Positions 36,390 to 46,626 of a stretch of DNA of 64,000 bases are shown here, in pieces. Position 1 is the stretch's first letter, and the number at the start of each line of letters is the position of its first letter. The stretch is from Rhodocyclales bacterium. GTDB lineage: Bacteria > Pseudomonadota > Gammaproteobacteria > Burkholderiales > Rhodocyclaceae. A program made the translations under genes and the position numbers. The notes under the pieces were generated by a model. It did no database searches. It was not told the origin of the DNA and saw only the letters and a program-made list of their open reading frames with translations. Location: contig JAQGMG010000002.1 in assembly GCA_028292485.1 (NCBI GenBank), forward strand, positions 1 through 64,000, read 5' to 3'.

Positions 36390-38351
36390 TCATCCCGTGG
36401 ATGCCCGTGGCATTTTATCCAGTATGCGCTTCACGGCTTCGCCGCCACCCGTCTGTGGTTCGGAAGGGGTCAGCGCCTCACTTTTCTCGCGCTCGGCGAT
36501 ACTCTTTTTCGCGATATCGAAGGCCTGTTCGAAGGACTTTGTCTGGCGCAGCGCTTCGTTGAAATAGGCGCGCCCGAAGAAGGTCCAATCGGCCTCGTGG
36601 CTGCAGCCATGTGAGTTGCGATCGGCACGCGCAGCCGTCATGACCCAGGTTTCCGCATCGGCCAGCGGCGGCACGAAGCCGCCCGAATAGCATGAGGAAA
36701 CGACGACTACGCGGTGACGAATACCTGCCTTGTCGAGCACAGCCTTGAGGCGCTGTGGCGTGAGATCGTCGAACTTGAACGGCCACATGCTCAGGTCGAA
36801 GCGATAGTCGTCCCCGCCATGCGATGTCATGAACAGGAACAGCACGTCTTCGTCGCGGTTCATGCGCTGCGCCATGCCTTGTACGACTTGTTTCAGCGAG
36901 GTCACGCTGGCCAGGGGATACTCATTCAGCGTCGCTGGATTGTTCAGCAACACGGCGCTATGGCCGGCCGTGCCGAAGCGTTGCGCAAACAGCTGTTCGA
37001 CGCTCTTCACTTCGCGCATGAATACGTCCTGATTGCCATGACCGCCGAGTGCCAGCAGGAATAGCTCTGGTTTCCCCGGCAGCCCCGGTTTGATGCGATT
37101 GAGCGTCTCTGCCAGCAGACGCGGCTGGCTGTACAGGATCGCTTCACGCGTCGGCGCTTCCCAGCGCTCGCGTTGCGCTGCGGAGGCAGCGCTGGACGTC
37201 TCTTCGCTAGCGACCCACAGGCCCTGGCTCCGCGGTGTCAGGCCAAGCGGCAAGGCAAGCAGATAAATGACGATGAGCAGGGCGCCGACGCGCTGTTCAG
37301 CGGGCAGGCCTGTCGCACGAATCAGGATGAGCACTGAGATGACCATGCCATATGCAAATGGCAACCACCAGATCAGCGTCCCCCACTCGCCCGCGATGCG
37401 CCACCAGCTAGCTGGCAGAAAGCTCATGATCTGCATCAGCACGCCGAGCCAGCACCACATCACCTGCATGCCCACCGCCGCATGTAGCGTGTGCTTTTCA
37501 TTGCCTGCGAGGCGCGCTGTCGCCCAGGCGCAAAGCAGTAGCCAGGGTACCCCGTACAACGCGGTGGGTAGTGCATAGGCATTGAACTGACCACCCCAAC
37601 CGAAGCGCAGCAAGTCCCCACTGAGGCCGATCGCGATACCCAGCAGGGTCAGGGCGATCAATTGAGGTACCGACGGGCGTAGACACTGCATCGCCCGTGT
37701 CCGCATTCCAAGCCACAGCAGGCCCGTGAGCAGATTGCTCCATAGCGCAGCGCCAAAGCTATCAGGAGAGGCTATCGCTTCAACACGCGCATCAGGAATG
37801 CGATGCATCAGTGCGGCTTCAATCTGCGTGACAAATGTACGGTGCGCATCGTCGTCAGCGAAACAGCGATGCGGGATCAGCAGGCATTGATAGCCACGCA
37901 GGAAAATGAGCGTCGCATCGCTGCGGGACTCGACCGCGCTTACCGCGTTCCAGCCCAGTCGGCTTTCGCCAATTTCGCTTGAAATGCGCAGCCCTTCGGA
38001 CGAGACGCCGACCCGATATTGCGCAATGGCTCCGCGTGCCAGGAGAACGAAGCGCTGCCTTTGTGCCCACAACACCAGGCCGAGGAAGACAAAAGCAATC
38101 AAGAGCACGCCAGGCAATGGATGGCTTTGGGCCAATTCGACCCCTCCCCAGCTCATAGCGCAGGTAATGGCGATGACGAGCCAGTAGCGCCAGCCGAGCA
38201 TTGCGCGTACTCCCGGCTTGAGCTTGGCGCCGCTTGCCCGCAACGCGAGCAGCCGCTCATCAAGGGATGTATCGACCTCGACAGCAAGTTCTGCCGAGAA
38301 GAGGGGCGGTTGGGCTGGCGTCGATTCCGTCACGGAAAATCCTTTTGGCAT
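36390..38351 (-). CDS. membrane-anchored C13 (legumain/caspase-like) peptidase
   Basis: 653 aa from ATG 38351. Three parts: an N-terminal pair of TM helices (about 54-75, 80-96) with a YcxB-like segment (about 100-185); a central membrane domain of about six helices (about 200-370); and a C-terminal soluble C13 peptidase domain (about 425-650) with the catalytic dyad His511 (FMTSHGGDDYRFDLS) and Cys554 (SSCYSGGFV), each preceded by a hydrophobic strand as in caspase-fold proteases. Probable cysteine endopeptidase with Asn/Asp-type specificity (family knowledge, not shown); substrates and trigger unknown. It is divergent from ahcY. Confidence 0.85.
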   Translation of the reverse strand: MPKGFSVTESTPAQPPLFSAELAVEVDTSLDERLLALRASGAKLKPGVRAMLGWRYWLVIAITCAMSWGGVELAQSHPLPGVLLIAFVFLGLVLWAQRQRFVLLARGAIAQYRVGVSSEGLRISSEIGESRLGWNAVSAVESRSDATLIFLRGYQCLLIPHRCFADDDAHRTFVTQIEAALMHRIPDARVEAIASPDSFGAALWSNLLTGLLWLGMRTRAMQCLRPSVPQLIALTLLGIAIGLSGDLLRFGWGGQFNAYALPTALYGVPWLLLCAWATARLAGNEKHTLHAAVGMQVMWCWLGVLMQIMSFLPASWWRIAGEWGTLIWWLPFAYGMVISVLILIRATGLPAEQRVGALLIVIYLLALPLGLTPRSQGLWVASEETSSAASAAQRERWEAPTREAILYSQPRLLAETLNRIKPGLPGKPELFLLALGGHGNQDVFMREVKSVEQLFAQRFGTAGHSAVLLNNPATLNEYPLASVTSLKQVVQGMAQRMNRDEDVLFLFMTSHGGDDYRFDLSMWPFKFDDLTPQRLKAVLDKAGIRHRVVVVSSCYSGGFVPPLADAETWVMTAARADRNSHGCSHEADWTFFGRAYFNEALRQTKSFEQAFDIAKKSIAEREKSEALTPSEPQTGGGEAVKRILDKMPRASTG

Positions 38352-38439
38352 TCTTGCTTGCGAAGTTCGAGAATATACCGTCAAGTCAGGCGTGGCACGG
38401 GCGCTTCCGGGCGGGGGTGTTCTCCAGGCGCTTTGTCCG

Positions 38440-38445
38440 TATAAT
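38440..38445 (+). promoter_or_regulatory. -10 element of the ahcY promoter
   Basis: TATAAT immediately before the SAH aptamer; no good -35 hexamer at optimal spacing. Predicted start near 38452. Confidence 0.6.
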
Positions 38446-38452
38446 CCGCCTT

Positions 38453-38545
38453 CTCCGAGGAGCGCTGCGAGATGCTTTCTGATGCATCCCAGGCTCGGAC
38501 CCGGCAAGCGACAAGCCTGTCGGCCAAGATTCAACTGCGCTCACC
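38453..38545 (+). ncRNA. SAH riboswitch upstream of ahcY
   Basis: The ahcY-motif signature GAGGAGCGCTGC (38457-38468) and CCCAGGCTCGG are present: P1 CCGAG pairs with CTCGG (38494-38498), and GAGCGC (38460-38465) can form the pseudoknot with GCGCTC (38537-38542). The class binds S-adenosylhomocysteine and switches on its hydrolase gene, exactly the gene that follows. Confidence 0.93.
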
Positions 38546-38639
38546 TGTTCAACCGTGCCGGGCACGGGAATACGGTGAGCCGCGATGTCACTCTGACTTT
38601 GCTCCCCCTCCCTCCGGCCATTACGTTCAAGGAGCAAGA

Positions 38640-40058
38640 ATGAACGCCGTGGCAGATGTAACGCAATTCAATGACTATGTGATCGCCGATCTCAAGCTGG
38701 CCGGCTGGGGCCGCAAGGAGATCCGCATTGCCGAAACCGAAATGCCGGGCCTGATGGCCATTCGTGATGAATTCGCGAAGGCGCAGCCGCTCAAGGGTGC
38801 GCGGATCACCGGTTCGCTGCACATGACCATCCAGACCGCCGTGCTCATCGAGACGCTGGTCGCGCTCGGTGCAGAGGTGCGCTGGGCTTCGTGCAATATC
38901 TTCTCGACGCAGGATCATGCCGCTGCGGCAATCGCCGCTTCGCAGATCCCGGTCTTCGCCGTCAAGGGCGAAACGCTGGTCGACTACTGGGACTACACCC
39001 ATCGCATTTTCGACTGGGCCGACGGCATCCACTCGAACATGATTCTCGATGATGGCGGCGACGCTACCCTGTTGCTGCACTTGGGCGCCAGGGCCGAGAA
39101 AGACTTGTCGGTCATCGCCAAACCCGGCTCGGAAGAAGAGACCATCCTGTTTGCCTCGATCAAGGCCAAGCTGGCGACCGATCCGACCTGGTACTCCGTA
39201 CGCCTCGCCGCAATCAAGGGCGTGACCGAAGAGACCACTACCGGCGTGCATCGTCTATACCAGATGCATGCGCGCGGCGATCTCAAGTTCCCCGCCATCA
39301 ACGTCAATGACTCGGTCACCAAGTCCAAGTTCGACAACCTCTACGGTTGCCGTGAATCGCTGGTCGACGGCATCAAGCGCGCCACCGATGTGATGATCGC
39401 CGGCAAGGTTGCCGTGGTCGCCGGTTACGGCGATGTCGGCAAGGGCTCGGCACAGGCATTGCGCGCACTGTCGGCGCAAGTCTGGGTCACGGAAATCGAC
39501 CCCATCTGTGCGTTGCAGGCTGCGATGGAAGGTTACCGCGTGGTAACCATGGACTATGCTGCCGACAAGGCCGATATCTTTGTCACGACCACTGGCAACT
39601 TTCATGTCATCACTCATGACCACATGGAACGCATGAAAGACCAGGCCATCGTTTGCAACATCGGCCACTTCGACAATGAAATCGAAGTCGCAGCGCTGGA
39701 AAAATACGAGTGGGAAGAGATCAAGCCACAAGTCGACCACATCATTTTCCCGGACGGCAAACGCATCATCCTGCTGGCCAAGGGTCGCCTGGTGAATCTC
39801 GGCTGCGGCACCGGCCACCCCAGCTACGTCATGTCATCGTCATTCGCCAACCAGACCATCGCACAGATCGAGTTGTTCACGCGCAATGCGGATTATCCGG
39901 TGGGTGTTTACACGTTGCCCAAGCATCTCGATGAGAAGGTCGCGCGCCTGCAATTGAAGAAGCTCAATGCGCAACTGACCGAGTTGACCGATGAGCAGGC
40001 CAGGTACATCGGCGTGCCGCTGGAAGGTCCATACAAGGCTGACCACTACCGTTACTGA
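38640..40058 (+). CDS. ahcY: adenosylhomocysteinase (SAH hydrolase)
   Basis: 472 aa; hydrolyses S-adenosylhomocysteine to homocysteine and adenosine with bound NAD+. NAD loop [13 protein letters not shown] and C-terminal YKADHYRY are characteristic. ATG 38640 has AAGGAGC six nt upstream; the open frame upstream runs through the riboswitch and is not coding. A 12-13-bp hairpin and metF follow. Confidence 0.98.
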   Translation: MNAVADVTQFNDYVIADLKLAGWGRKEIRIAETEMPGLMAIRDEFAKAQPLKGARITGSLHMTIQTAVLIETLVALGAEVRWASCNIFSTQDHAAAAIAASQIPVFAVKGETLVDYWDYTHRIFDWADGIHSNMILDDGGDATLLLHLGARAEKDLSVIAKPGSEEETILFASIKAKLATDPTWYSVRLAAIKGVTEETTTGVHRLYQMHARGDLKFPAINVNDSVTKSKFDNLYGCRESLVDGIKRATDVMIAGKVAVVAGYGDVGKGSAQALRALSAQVWVTEIDPICALQAAMEGYRVVTMDYAADKADIFVTTTGNFHVITHDHMERMKDQAIVCNIGHFDNEIEVAALEKYEWEEIKPQVDHIIFPDGKRIILLAKGRLVNLGCGTGHPSYVMSSSFANQTIAQIELFTRNADYPVGVYTLPKHLDEKVARLQLKKLNAQLTELTDEQARYIGVPLEGPYKADHYRY

Positions 40059-40061
40059 TCG

Positions 40062-40098
40062 GCTTGGAAGAGTGGGCGCAGTCTCACTCTTCCCAAGC
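40062..40098 (+). other. hairpin between ahcY and metF
   Basis: GCTTGGAAGAGTG pairs with CACTCTTCCCAAGC (one bulged C) around a 10-nt loop, with no T-tract, so it is probably an mRNA stability or processing element between co-transcribed genes. Confidence 0.6.
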
Positions 40099-40113
40099 AA
40101 TCGAAAGACAAGC

Positions 40114-40953
40114 ATGAGCAGACGAATACCTTTCAGTATCGAATTTTTCCCCCCGGCCACACCCGAGGGCATGGACAAGCTGCGTGGTGTGAGGGAGCAA
40201 CTGGCGACGCTTGGGCCGGAATTCTTCTCTGTTACCTACGGCGCCGGCGGCTCGACGCGGGACCGCACTTTGCAAGTCGTGCGCGAGATCTGCGCCGCCG
40301 GGCTGGATGCGGCGCCGCATCTCTCGTGCATCGGTGCGACGCAAGCGAGCATCCGTGATCACCTTGCCGAGTTCCGCGAAATCGGCGTCAAGCGCATCGT
40401 GGCATTGCGCGGCGATCTACCATCGGGCATGGCTGATCCCGGCGAATTCCGGTATGCCAACGAGCTGGTCGAATTCATTCGTGCCGAGTCGGGCAAGGAG
40501 TTTGTGATCGAGGTTGCCGCGTATCCCGAGACACATCCACAAGCGCGCAGTGCGGACAGTGATTTTGCAGCTTTCCGCAAGAAGGTCGAGGCCGGGGCGA
40601 GCTCGGCGATCACCCAGTATTTCTACAACGCCGACGCCTACTTCTATTTCGTTGAAAGCGTGCGTCGCGCGGGCATCGAGACGCCGATCGTACCAGGCAT
40701 CATGCCGATCGCCAGCTTTATCAAACTTGCACGGTTCTCCGAATCCTGTGGTGCGGAAATTCCGCAGTGGATGCGGCGCAAGTTCGAGGGTTTTGGTGAC
40801 GATGCAGATAGCATCCGGGCTTTTGGTCTTGATGTGGTCACCACATTGTGCGAACGACTGATTGCCGGTGGTGTGCCCAGCATGCATTTCTACACCTTGA
40901 ACCAGGCGGCGCTCACGAGCGAGCTGGTAAAGCGGTTAGGACTTGCGCAATGA
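40114..40953 (+). CDS. metF: methylenetetrahydrofolate reductase
   Basis: 279 aa; reduces 5,10-methylene-THF to 5-methyl-THF with FAD for methionine synthesis. FSIEFFPPATPEG (substrate Glu), VTYGAGGSTRD and ALRGDLP are family landmarks. Follows ahcY by 55 bp and is likely on the SAH-controlled transcript. Confidence 0.97.
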   Translation: MSRRIPFSIEFFPPATPEGMDKLRGVREQLATLGPEFFSVTYGAGGSTRDRTLQVVREICAAGLDAAPHLSCIGATQASIRDHLAEFREIGVKRIVALRGDLPSGMADPGEFRYANELVEFIRAESGKEFVIEVAAYPETHPQARSADSDFAAFRKKVEAGASSAITQYFYNADAYFYFVESVRRAGIETPIVPGIMPIASFIKLARFSESCGAEIPQWMRRKFEGFGDDADSIRAFGLDVVTTLCERLIAGGVPSMHFYTLNQAALTSELVKRLGLAQ

Positions 40954-41007
40954 GCTAGGAACGGCCAAGGCGGTTTGATTCATCGCAACGGACACAGGAA
41001 ATTTGCC

Positions 41008-43212
41008 GTGGAAAAGCGTACTGACTTGCATATCGGATATGTACTGTTCGATCCACGCTTTGGCGCGTTCATCTGGACCGTTGGGGAAAACTGCCTGCGT
41101 ACCGAGGCGTCCAAGCGTGGCATGCAGCTAACGACGGTGCAGGTGCTGACGGTCGAAGAACAGGCGGCGGAACTGGGCAAGCTCCTCGACAGGGGTGTGG
41201 ATGCCATCATATTCAAGCCGATGGCGCGGACACACCACGACATTTCCGAGTTCTTGCGCAGAGCCCGGGCGGAACACGTTCCCGTTGTCACCATGGACTC
41301 TTCGGTGGACGATGACGGCATCGTATGCACGGTAGGTTCCGACAATGCGCGCGGGCAGGCACTCATCGTCGAGCAGGTGATCGAGAAACTTGGCCAACGT
41401 GGCAAAGTTGCCTATTTCTGCGGCGATCAGCGCGTTCCGACCGGGGCACTGCGAACGCGCAGCTTCCACGAAACCATCAGCCGATACCCCGAAGTCGAGG
41501 TGGTTTACGAGTCTATGCTCGACTGGCTTGCCCCGATCTCACGACGTGAGCAGGGCGTCAGTTTCGCGCGCGAGGCGTTGCAGAAAGCACCTGATCTCGA
41601 TGCCATCATTTCAGCCACCGATGAGGGCGCGCTGGGGGCCATAGAGGTGCTCAAGGAAGCGGGCTTGTCGAGCAGGGTATTCGTCGCCGGCTTCGATGGC
41701 ATCCCCGAAGCCCTGCTGGCTGTCGAGGCGGGCACCATGCTCGCTACCGTGCGGCAATTGCCGCGCGCCATTGCAGCACGCACACTGGACGTCATTGAAG
41801 CACTGTTGGGCGGTGAGTCAGTGCCACAGCAGTTCCTCGTCAACGTGGCCCTGACGACGGCCGACAAGGTTGGCAGTGCGGCACTGGATGCCCTGGAATT
41901 GATCCCCGGCCTGATCGTCAATCTCGCCGCCAATCATCAGGAGCAGCGCAAGCTGCAGCAAACCATCATCACCACGCAGCAGAATATCCTGCAGACGGTT
42001 GCTGCGGTGTCGACAGCGGTCGGCAGTATTCGCGACCCCGAAGACATGATGCGCAAGGTTGTCGATCTGCTGCACGAGCGTTTCGGCCTGCTGTGCGCCA
42101 ATCTCTACACCCTGCCCGCCACCGGCGAGGGTAACGGTCGGCTCGTGTTGCGGGCACATAGCGGGGCTGACACGCCGGCGTCGGCAGACGACACTGCCGG
42201 CGATGGCGTCATGCAAAATGGGTTGGTGGACAAGTCGGAGTTGACGATCCCGCTGATCTCGGGAGAGCACGTCATTGGCGTGCTCGAGTTGCACAGCACG
42301 GACGCAAGGGCGTTTGATGATGACAGTGTGTCGATCATGAACGCCATCGCGCACCAGATCGCGGTGGCGATCGATAACGCCAGCCTCTATCGCGAGACCG
42401 TGTTGCATGCACGGCACGAGGAAGAGAATCGTGAGAGGCTGATGATTGCCGAGAAGATGGCTTCGCTCGGGCGCCTCACGGCAGGGATTGCGCATGAAAT
42501 GAATACGCCACTGGCCGCCGTGCGCGCCGCTGTCTCGGAACTCGAAAGCCTGGTCAACGAGTACCGCGAATCGATTGGCGACGACAGCGTGAACGATCAG
42601 GATCATCGGGAAATCTCGGACGAGATGCTCAAGTCCCTGCATCTGGCGCAGAGTGCGGCGGAACGGGCGGCCGGTTTTGTGCGTGGCGTGAAATCGCAGA
42701 CCCGCGACCTGAGCGCGCAACAGCGTGTCAGCTTCAATGCCGTGACGGTGCTTCAGGAATCCATCCTGCTCTTGAGTCACGCCTTGCGCGAAGGGAATTG
42801 CACTACTGATTTCGAGCACACGCGCGATGCGATGGAAATCGTTGGCTCACCGAGCCGTCTGGCACAGATCATCACCAATCTGGTCACCAATGCGATTGAT
42901 GCGATGGGGGCGCAAGGCGGCGGCAAAATCGAGGTGTCCCTCGTTGAGGAAGCCGGCTTCCTGATCTTGCGCGTCCGCGATCACGGCTGTGGCATGCCGC
43001 CCGAAGTGCAGTCCAAGGTTTTCGACCCGATGTTCACCACCAAGCCCTTCGGCGAGGGCACTGGCCTGGGGTTGACCATCGTTCATGACATCGTCAAAGG
43101 CGATTTCAATGGTTCCATCGACATAGACAGTCGTGTAGATGAAGGCACGACATTTGTCATTCGTCTGGCACGCGGAGAGAAGCCACCCATCCCCGCACCG
43201 GCGGGCAGCTAG
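41008..43212 (+). CDS. soluble histidine kinase with periplasmic-binding-protein domain and GAF
   Basis: 734 aa from GTG 41008, which has an AGGA site 8 nt upstream. The N-terminal 300 residues form a ribose-binding-protein/LacI-like sensor (GYVLFDPRFGAFIWTVGENC, IIFKPMA, VVTMDSSVDDD, VFVAGFDGIPEAL); a GAF-like domain follows (about 335-465), then HisKA with His496 (GIAHEMNTPLAAV) and HATPase (GEGTGLGLTIVHDIV). No signal peptide or TM helix, so the PBP-fold sensor would be cytoplasmic. It faces the REC-GGDEF gene tail to tail, a likely partner. Confidence 0.88.
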   Translation: MEKRTDLHIGYVLFDPRFGAFIWTVGENCLRTEASKRGMQLTTVQVLTVEEQAAELGKLLDRGVDAIIFKPMARTHHDISEFLRRARAEHVPVVTMDSSVDDDGIVCTVGSDNARGQALIVEQVIEKLGQRGKVAYFCGDQRVPTGALRTRSFHETISRYPEVEVVYESMLDWLAPISRREQGVSFAREALQKAPDLDAIISATDEGALGAIEVLKEAGLSSRVFVAGFDGIPEALLAVEAGTMLATVRQLPRAIAARTLDVIEALLGGESVPQQFLVNVALTTADKVGSAALDALELIPGLIVNLAANHQEQRKLQQTIITTQQNILQTVAAVSTAVGSIRDPEDMMRKVVDLLHERFGLLCANLYTLPATGEGNGRLVLRAHSGADTPASADDTAGDGVMQNGLVDKSELTIPLISGEHVIGVLELHSTDARAFDDDSVSIMNAIAHQIAVAIDNASLYRETVLHARHEEENRERLMIAEKMASLGRLTAGIAHEMNTPLAAVRAAVSELESLVNEYRESIGDDSVNDQDHREISDEMLKSLHLAQSAAERAAGFVRGVKSQTRDLSAQQRVSFNAVTVLQESILLLSHALREGNCTTDFEHTRDAMEIVGSPSRLAQIITNLVTNAIDAMGAQGGGKIEVSLVEEAGFLILRVRDHGCGMPPEVQSKVFDPMFTTKPFGEGTGLGLTIVHDIVKGDFNGSIDIDSRVDEGTTFVIRLARGEKPPIPAPAGS

Positions 43213-43248
43213 ACGATCTTCATCGCCTGCAGGATATTGCTTCCCGGG

Positions 43249-44730
43249 CTATTCGCTTTTCGACAAGGGTAGCCAGGCCACCGGCGCGCCGGACTCGAAA
43301 TGGCAGCCATTCACCTGGTGTTTTGCCCGGTACAGAGCCCGGTCGGCTTCATCGATCAGCGTGCGCGCCATGTTTTCGAAATAGGACAGCGGAATAGGTT
43401 TCGGTGCGAGTGTGATGTCGAAGTCGTGCGGCTGCAGCACGCTGATGCCGATACTGCCCTCGACCGGCAAATCGCCAGCGGGGCTCGACACGGTCTTGCC
43501 GCTCAACGCCTCCAGAATGCGCCTGGCGATGATCTGGCCTCCCTCAGAGCCGGGCTCGCGCAGCAGGATGGCAAACTCATCGCCGCCGAAACGGCCGCAG
43601 ATATCGATATCCCGCAGGCATTGGCGCAGCGCCTTGCCCACGATGACAAGGGCACGGTCGCCGCCGAGATGCCCGGCGGTATCGTTGATTTGTTTGAGCT
43701 TGTCGAGGTCGACCATGAGCACCGATAGCGGACGCTTGGCACGGAATGCGGCGCGCAGTTCGCGCAGGAACCACTGATCGAAGAAGCGACGCACATAGAC
43801 GCCGGTGAGCGGGTCCAGCGTGGCCATCTCGTACAACTGCGAATTGCGGATGGCGACGGCCGCCTGGTTGGCGAAGACTTGCAGCAATTCGATATCGCGC
43901 TGCAGATTGACCGAGCGGTCCAGATAGACGATGCCGATGACCACTTCACCGACGCACAGCGGCACGATGGTCGAATTCTCGATTACGCGAACGTCATGCT
44001 GTTGCAGGGTGTCGCGTACAACATCCAGCTCTTCTGTATCGAGGCAGTCCGCCGCGTGCTTGTAGCCGGCGAAACGGCCGGTGCTGGCATGGATGGCGAG
44101 CTCCATCTCGTCCGCGACCATGACGAGAAAGCCCTCTGCCTGCACTTCACTTGTGCGTTGCACGCTCTTTGGGTCGATGGCCAGGAAAGAATCCGCTGCG
44201 CCGAGCAATCCGGCAATCTGCAGGATGATGCCTTGCAGGAGATCGTCAAGCGGCTGGATCTTGTGCAATGACGGTGTCGCGTCGAGGATGTAGCGCAGGC
44301 CTTGCCGGCTCTTGTGCAATAGCTGGACGGTGTAGGCTGCCTTGAGCCCGACATCGGTCCAGATCAACAACTTTTCGGGCCCCTCGCTCTTGTCGTGATA
44401 GCCCTGGATGTCGAGGCGCCGCAGGAGCTCGCGTGGCGGTTGTTCGCTGGCGTAGCCGGTTTGCAGGATGACCTGGGTGTGATCGTTGAATTTGCGCAGC
44501 TCCAGCACCGTCTCTTCGCCGGTCATGCCGGGCATGAAGAAATCCAGCAGCAGCAGATCGATGTGCTGATCGCGCAGTACCTCCAGCGCCTTGGCGCCAC
44601 TGTCGGCCCACAGGACGGTATGACCTTCGCGTTCGAGCAGGCTGCATGTGGCCTGAGCGTAATCCGGGTCGTCCTCGGCAAGCAGGATGGTCCAGCGAGA
44701 AGCGTTCGCTACTTTTGACTTACGAGCCAT
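43249..44730 (-). CDS. REC-GAF-GGDEF response regulator
   Basis: 493 aa from ATG 44730, with GGAGA upstream. An N-terminal receiver (LLAEDDPDYA; phospho-Asp in LLLLDFFMPGMTG), a GAF-like middle and a GGDEF domain (FGGDEFAIL) with an RxxD inhibition site (RDID), so an intact diguanylate cyclase controlled by phosphorylation. Convergent with the PBP-domain kinase gene, 36 bp between stops. Confidence 0.93.
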   Translation of the reverse strand: MARKSKVANASRWTILLAEDDPDYAQATCSLLEREGHTVLWADSGAKALEVLRDQHIDLLLLDFFMPGMTGEETVLELRKFNDHTQVILQTGYASEQPPRELLRRLDIQGYHDKSEGPEKLLIWTDVGLKAAYTVQLLHKSRQGLRYILDATPSLHKIQPLDDLLQGIILQIAGLLGAADSFLAIDPKSVQRTSEVQAEGFLVMVADEMELAIHASTGRFAGYKHAADCLDTEELDVVRDTLQQHDVRVIENSTIVPLCVGEVVIGIVYLDRSVNLQRDIELLQVFANQAAVAIRNSQLYEMATLDPLTGVYVRRFFDQWFLRELRAAFRAKRPLSVLMVDLDKLKQINDTAGHLGGDRALVIVGKALRQCLRDIDICGRFGGDEFAILLREPGSEGGQIIARRILEALSGKTVSSPAGDLPVEGSIGISVLQPHDFDITLAPKPIPLSYFENMARTLIDEADRALYRAKHQVNGCHFESGAPVAWLPLSKSE

Positions 44731-44921
44731 GCATCTCTCCTGTACGTGACCTCGGGTGAAGTGGCCACGGCCGCGCATCCGGGTTTCGACCCCCGTGATC
44801 ATGTCTGCCGAATACGCATGCTGCCAAAACTAACGGCAATTGGGGCGACGACTTCAATCGTACACGCTTGTGACAATGAAAAAATCAATGTCGCGGTTCA
44901 CCCGACGCATGGCCCGGGTCG

Positions 44922-46457
44922 TCAGCGCAGCAGCAGGACCGCCATGATGCATGTCAGCACCGCTACGGCCACCGCCAGCAAGGTGTTGATACGGCTCTGC
45001 CGTGCCAGTTGCATGCCCAGCCATGCCGTTTGCAAGGCGGCCTCGTCATGGCGTGACCGCGCTAGCGACCTGTGCAGCAGTCGCGGTATTTGCGGCAAGG
45101 TGGCGGCCCAGGAGGGCGCTTCTTCCTTGAGATGACGCAGCAAGGCGCGCCAACCCATCTGGTCGCTCATCCAGCGTTCGAGAAAGGGCTTGGCCGTATC
45201 CCACAGATCGAGTTCCGGATCGAGCTGGCGCCCCAACCCTTCGATGTTCAGCAGCGTCTTCTGCAGCATGACCAGTTGCGGCTGCACTTCCATGTGAAAG
45301 CGCCGTGCAGTCTGGAACAGGCGCAACAGCGTCTTGCCAAAGGAGATCTCTTTCAGCGGCCGGTCGAAGATCGGCTCGCACACGGCGCGAATGGCGCTTT
45401 CGAATTCGTCTATGCGCGTATCTGCCGGTACCCAGCCGGCATCGAGGTGGGCTTGCGCAACACGCTTGTAATCGCGTTTGAAGAAAGCCAGGAAATTCTG
45501 TGCGAGATAGGCTTTATCGCGGTCGGTCAGCGTGCCCATGATGCCGAAATCGAGGGCGATGTACTGACCACGGCTCAGGCCGTCGGTGCTCACCAGAATG
45601 TTGCCGGGGTGCATGTCAGCGTGGAAAAACCCGTCGCGAAACACTTGCGTGAAGAATATCTCCACGCCGGCACGCGACAGCGCCGACAGGTCGACGCCTT
45701 TGGCCAGCAAGGCGTCGATCTGCGAGATCGGCGTGCCGGCCATGCGTTGCATGACCATGACTGACGGACCGCAATAGTCCCAGTACACCTCGGGCACGGC
45801 GAGCAGCGGTGAGTCCTTGAAATTGCGCCGCAGCTGCGAGCAGTTTGCCGCTTCGCGCATGAGATCCAGTTCGTCACGCAGGTGTTTTGCAAATTCGGCC
45901 ACCACCTCGCGTGGCTTGAGACGACGTCCATCAGCCCACAGCTTTTCAATCAGGGTCGCCGCGACATCGAGCAGTGCCATGTCCTTGGCAATGATGCGAT
46001 CGATACCGGGGCGCAGCACCTTGATGGCCACTTCGGTGCCGTCAGGCAATTCGCCGAAATGCACCTGTGCGACCGATGCGGAGGCCACGGGTGTCATGTC
46101 GAAGCGTGAGAACACCTCGGAAACGGGGCGGCCATATTCGGCCTGCAGGCGGGCCAGCGCCAGCTCGATAGGGAAGGGCGGTACACGGTCCTGCAGTTTG
46201 GCGAGCTCGTCTGCCAGCTTCGGGTCGAGCAGGTCGCGTCGCGTGGACAGCATCTGGCCGAATTTGACGAAGATCGGCCCCAGCGATTCGAGCGCCAGGC
46301 GCAGGCGGACTTCTGGCGGCGCGGCAAAGTGGCGCCGCGGTAGCAGACGCTGCAGCCATGCGCCAATGCGCGTGGTCGCGGCATGATCGAGGATCATCTG
46401 ATCCAGACCATGACGTCGGCCAACCAGAGTTATGCGGGCAAGGCGGAGAAGGCGCAC
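44922..46457 (-). CDS. ubiB: UbiB-family atypical kinase (ubiquinone biosynthesis)
   Basis: 511 aa from GTG 46457. KxGQ ([11 protein letters not shown]), Ala-rich nucleotide loop ([10 protein letters not shown]), [14 protein letters not shown] and LDFGIMG match UbiB/ABC1/ADCK kinases, needed for aerobic ubiquinone synthesis. Two C-terminal hydrophobic helices would anchor it. The GTG is preferred because the homologous N-terminus (VRLLRLARI) begins there. Confidence 0.9.
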   Translation of the reverse strand: MRLLRLARITLVGRRHGLDQMILDHAATTRIGAWLQRLLPRRHFAAPPEVRLRLALESLGPIFVKFGQMLSTRRDLLDPKLADELAKLQDRVPPFPIELALARLQAEYGRPVSEVFSRFDMTPVASASVAQVHFGELPDGTEVAIKVLRPGIDRIIAKDMALLDVAATLIEKLWADGRRLKPREVVAEFAKHLRDELDLMREAANCSQLRRNFKDSPLLAVPEVYWDYCGPSVMVMQRMAGTPISQIDALLAKGVDLSALSRAGVEIFFTQVFRDGFFHADMHPGNILVSTDGLSRGQYIALDFGIMGTLTDRDKAYLAQNFLAFFKRDYKRVAQAHLDAGWVPADTRIDEFESAIRAVCEPIFDRPLKEISFGKTLLRLFQTARRFHMEVQPQLVMLQKTLLNIEGLGRQLDPELDLWDTAKPFLERWMSDQMGWRALLRHLKEEAPSWAATLPQIPRLLHRSLARSRHDEAALQTAWLGMQLARQSRINTLLAVAVAVLTCIMAVLLLR

Positions 46458-46626
46458 GGCGTTGGCGGTTAAGGCAAAGCGGGGATGGTAGCCGATGCGT
46501 CGCCTGGAGAACACAAGGCTTTCACCGCAGAGGTACAGATTTGGTTTTACGCCGGTTGTCCGCAAATTCTGCGCTGCCGCTTGCGCGGATTTCGCCAGAT
46601 GGCACAATCGCGGCTGCGGTACCAGG

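Noticed and set aside
38472-38639. Open frame extending ahcY upstream by 56 codons
   Set aside because: It runs through the SAH riboswitch; ATG 38640 has a good ribosome-binding site and begins where the enzyme family begins.
46458-46607. 50-codon extension of ubiB
   Set aside because: UbiB homology begins at the GTG at 46457; upstream residues are Cys/Arg-rich and unlike the family.
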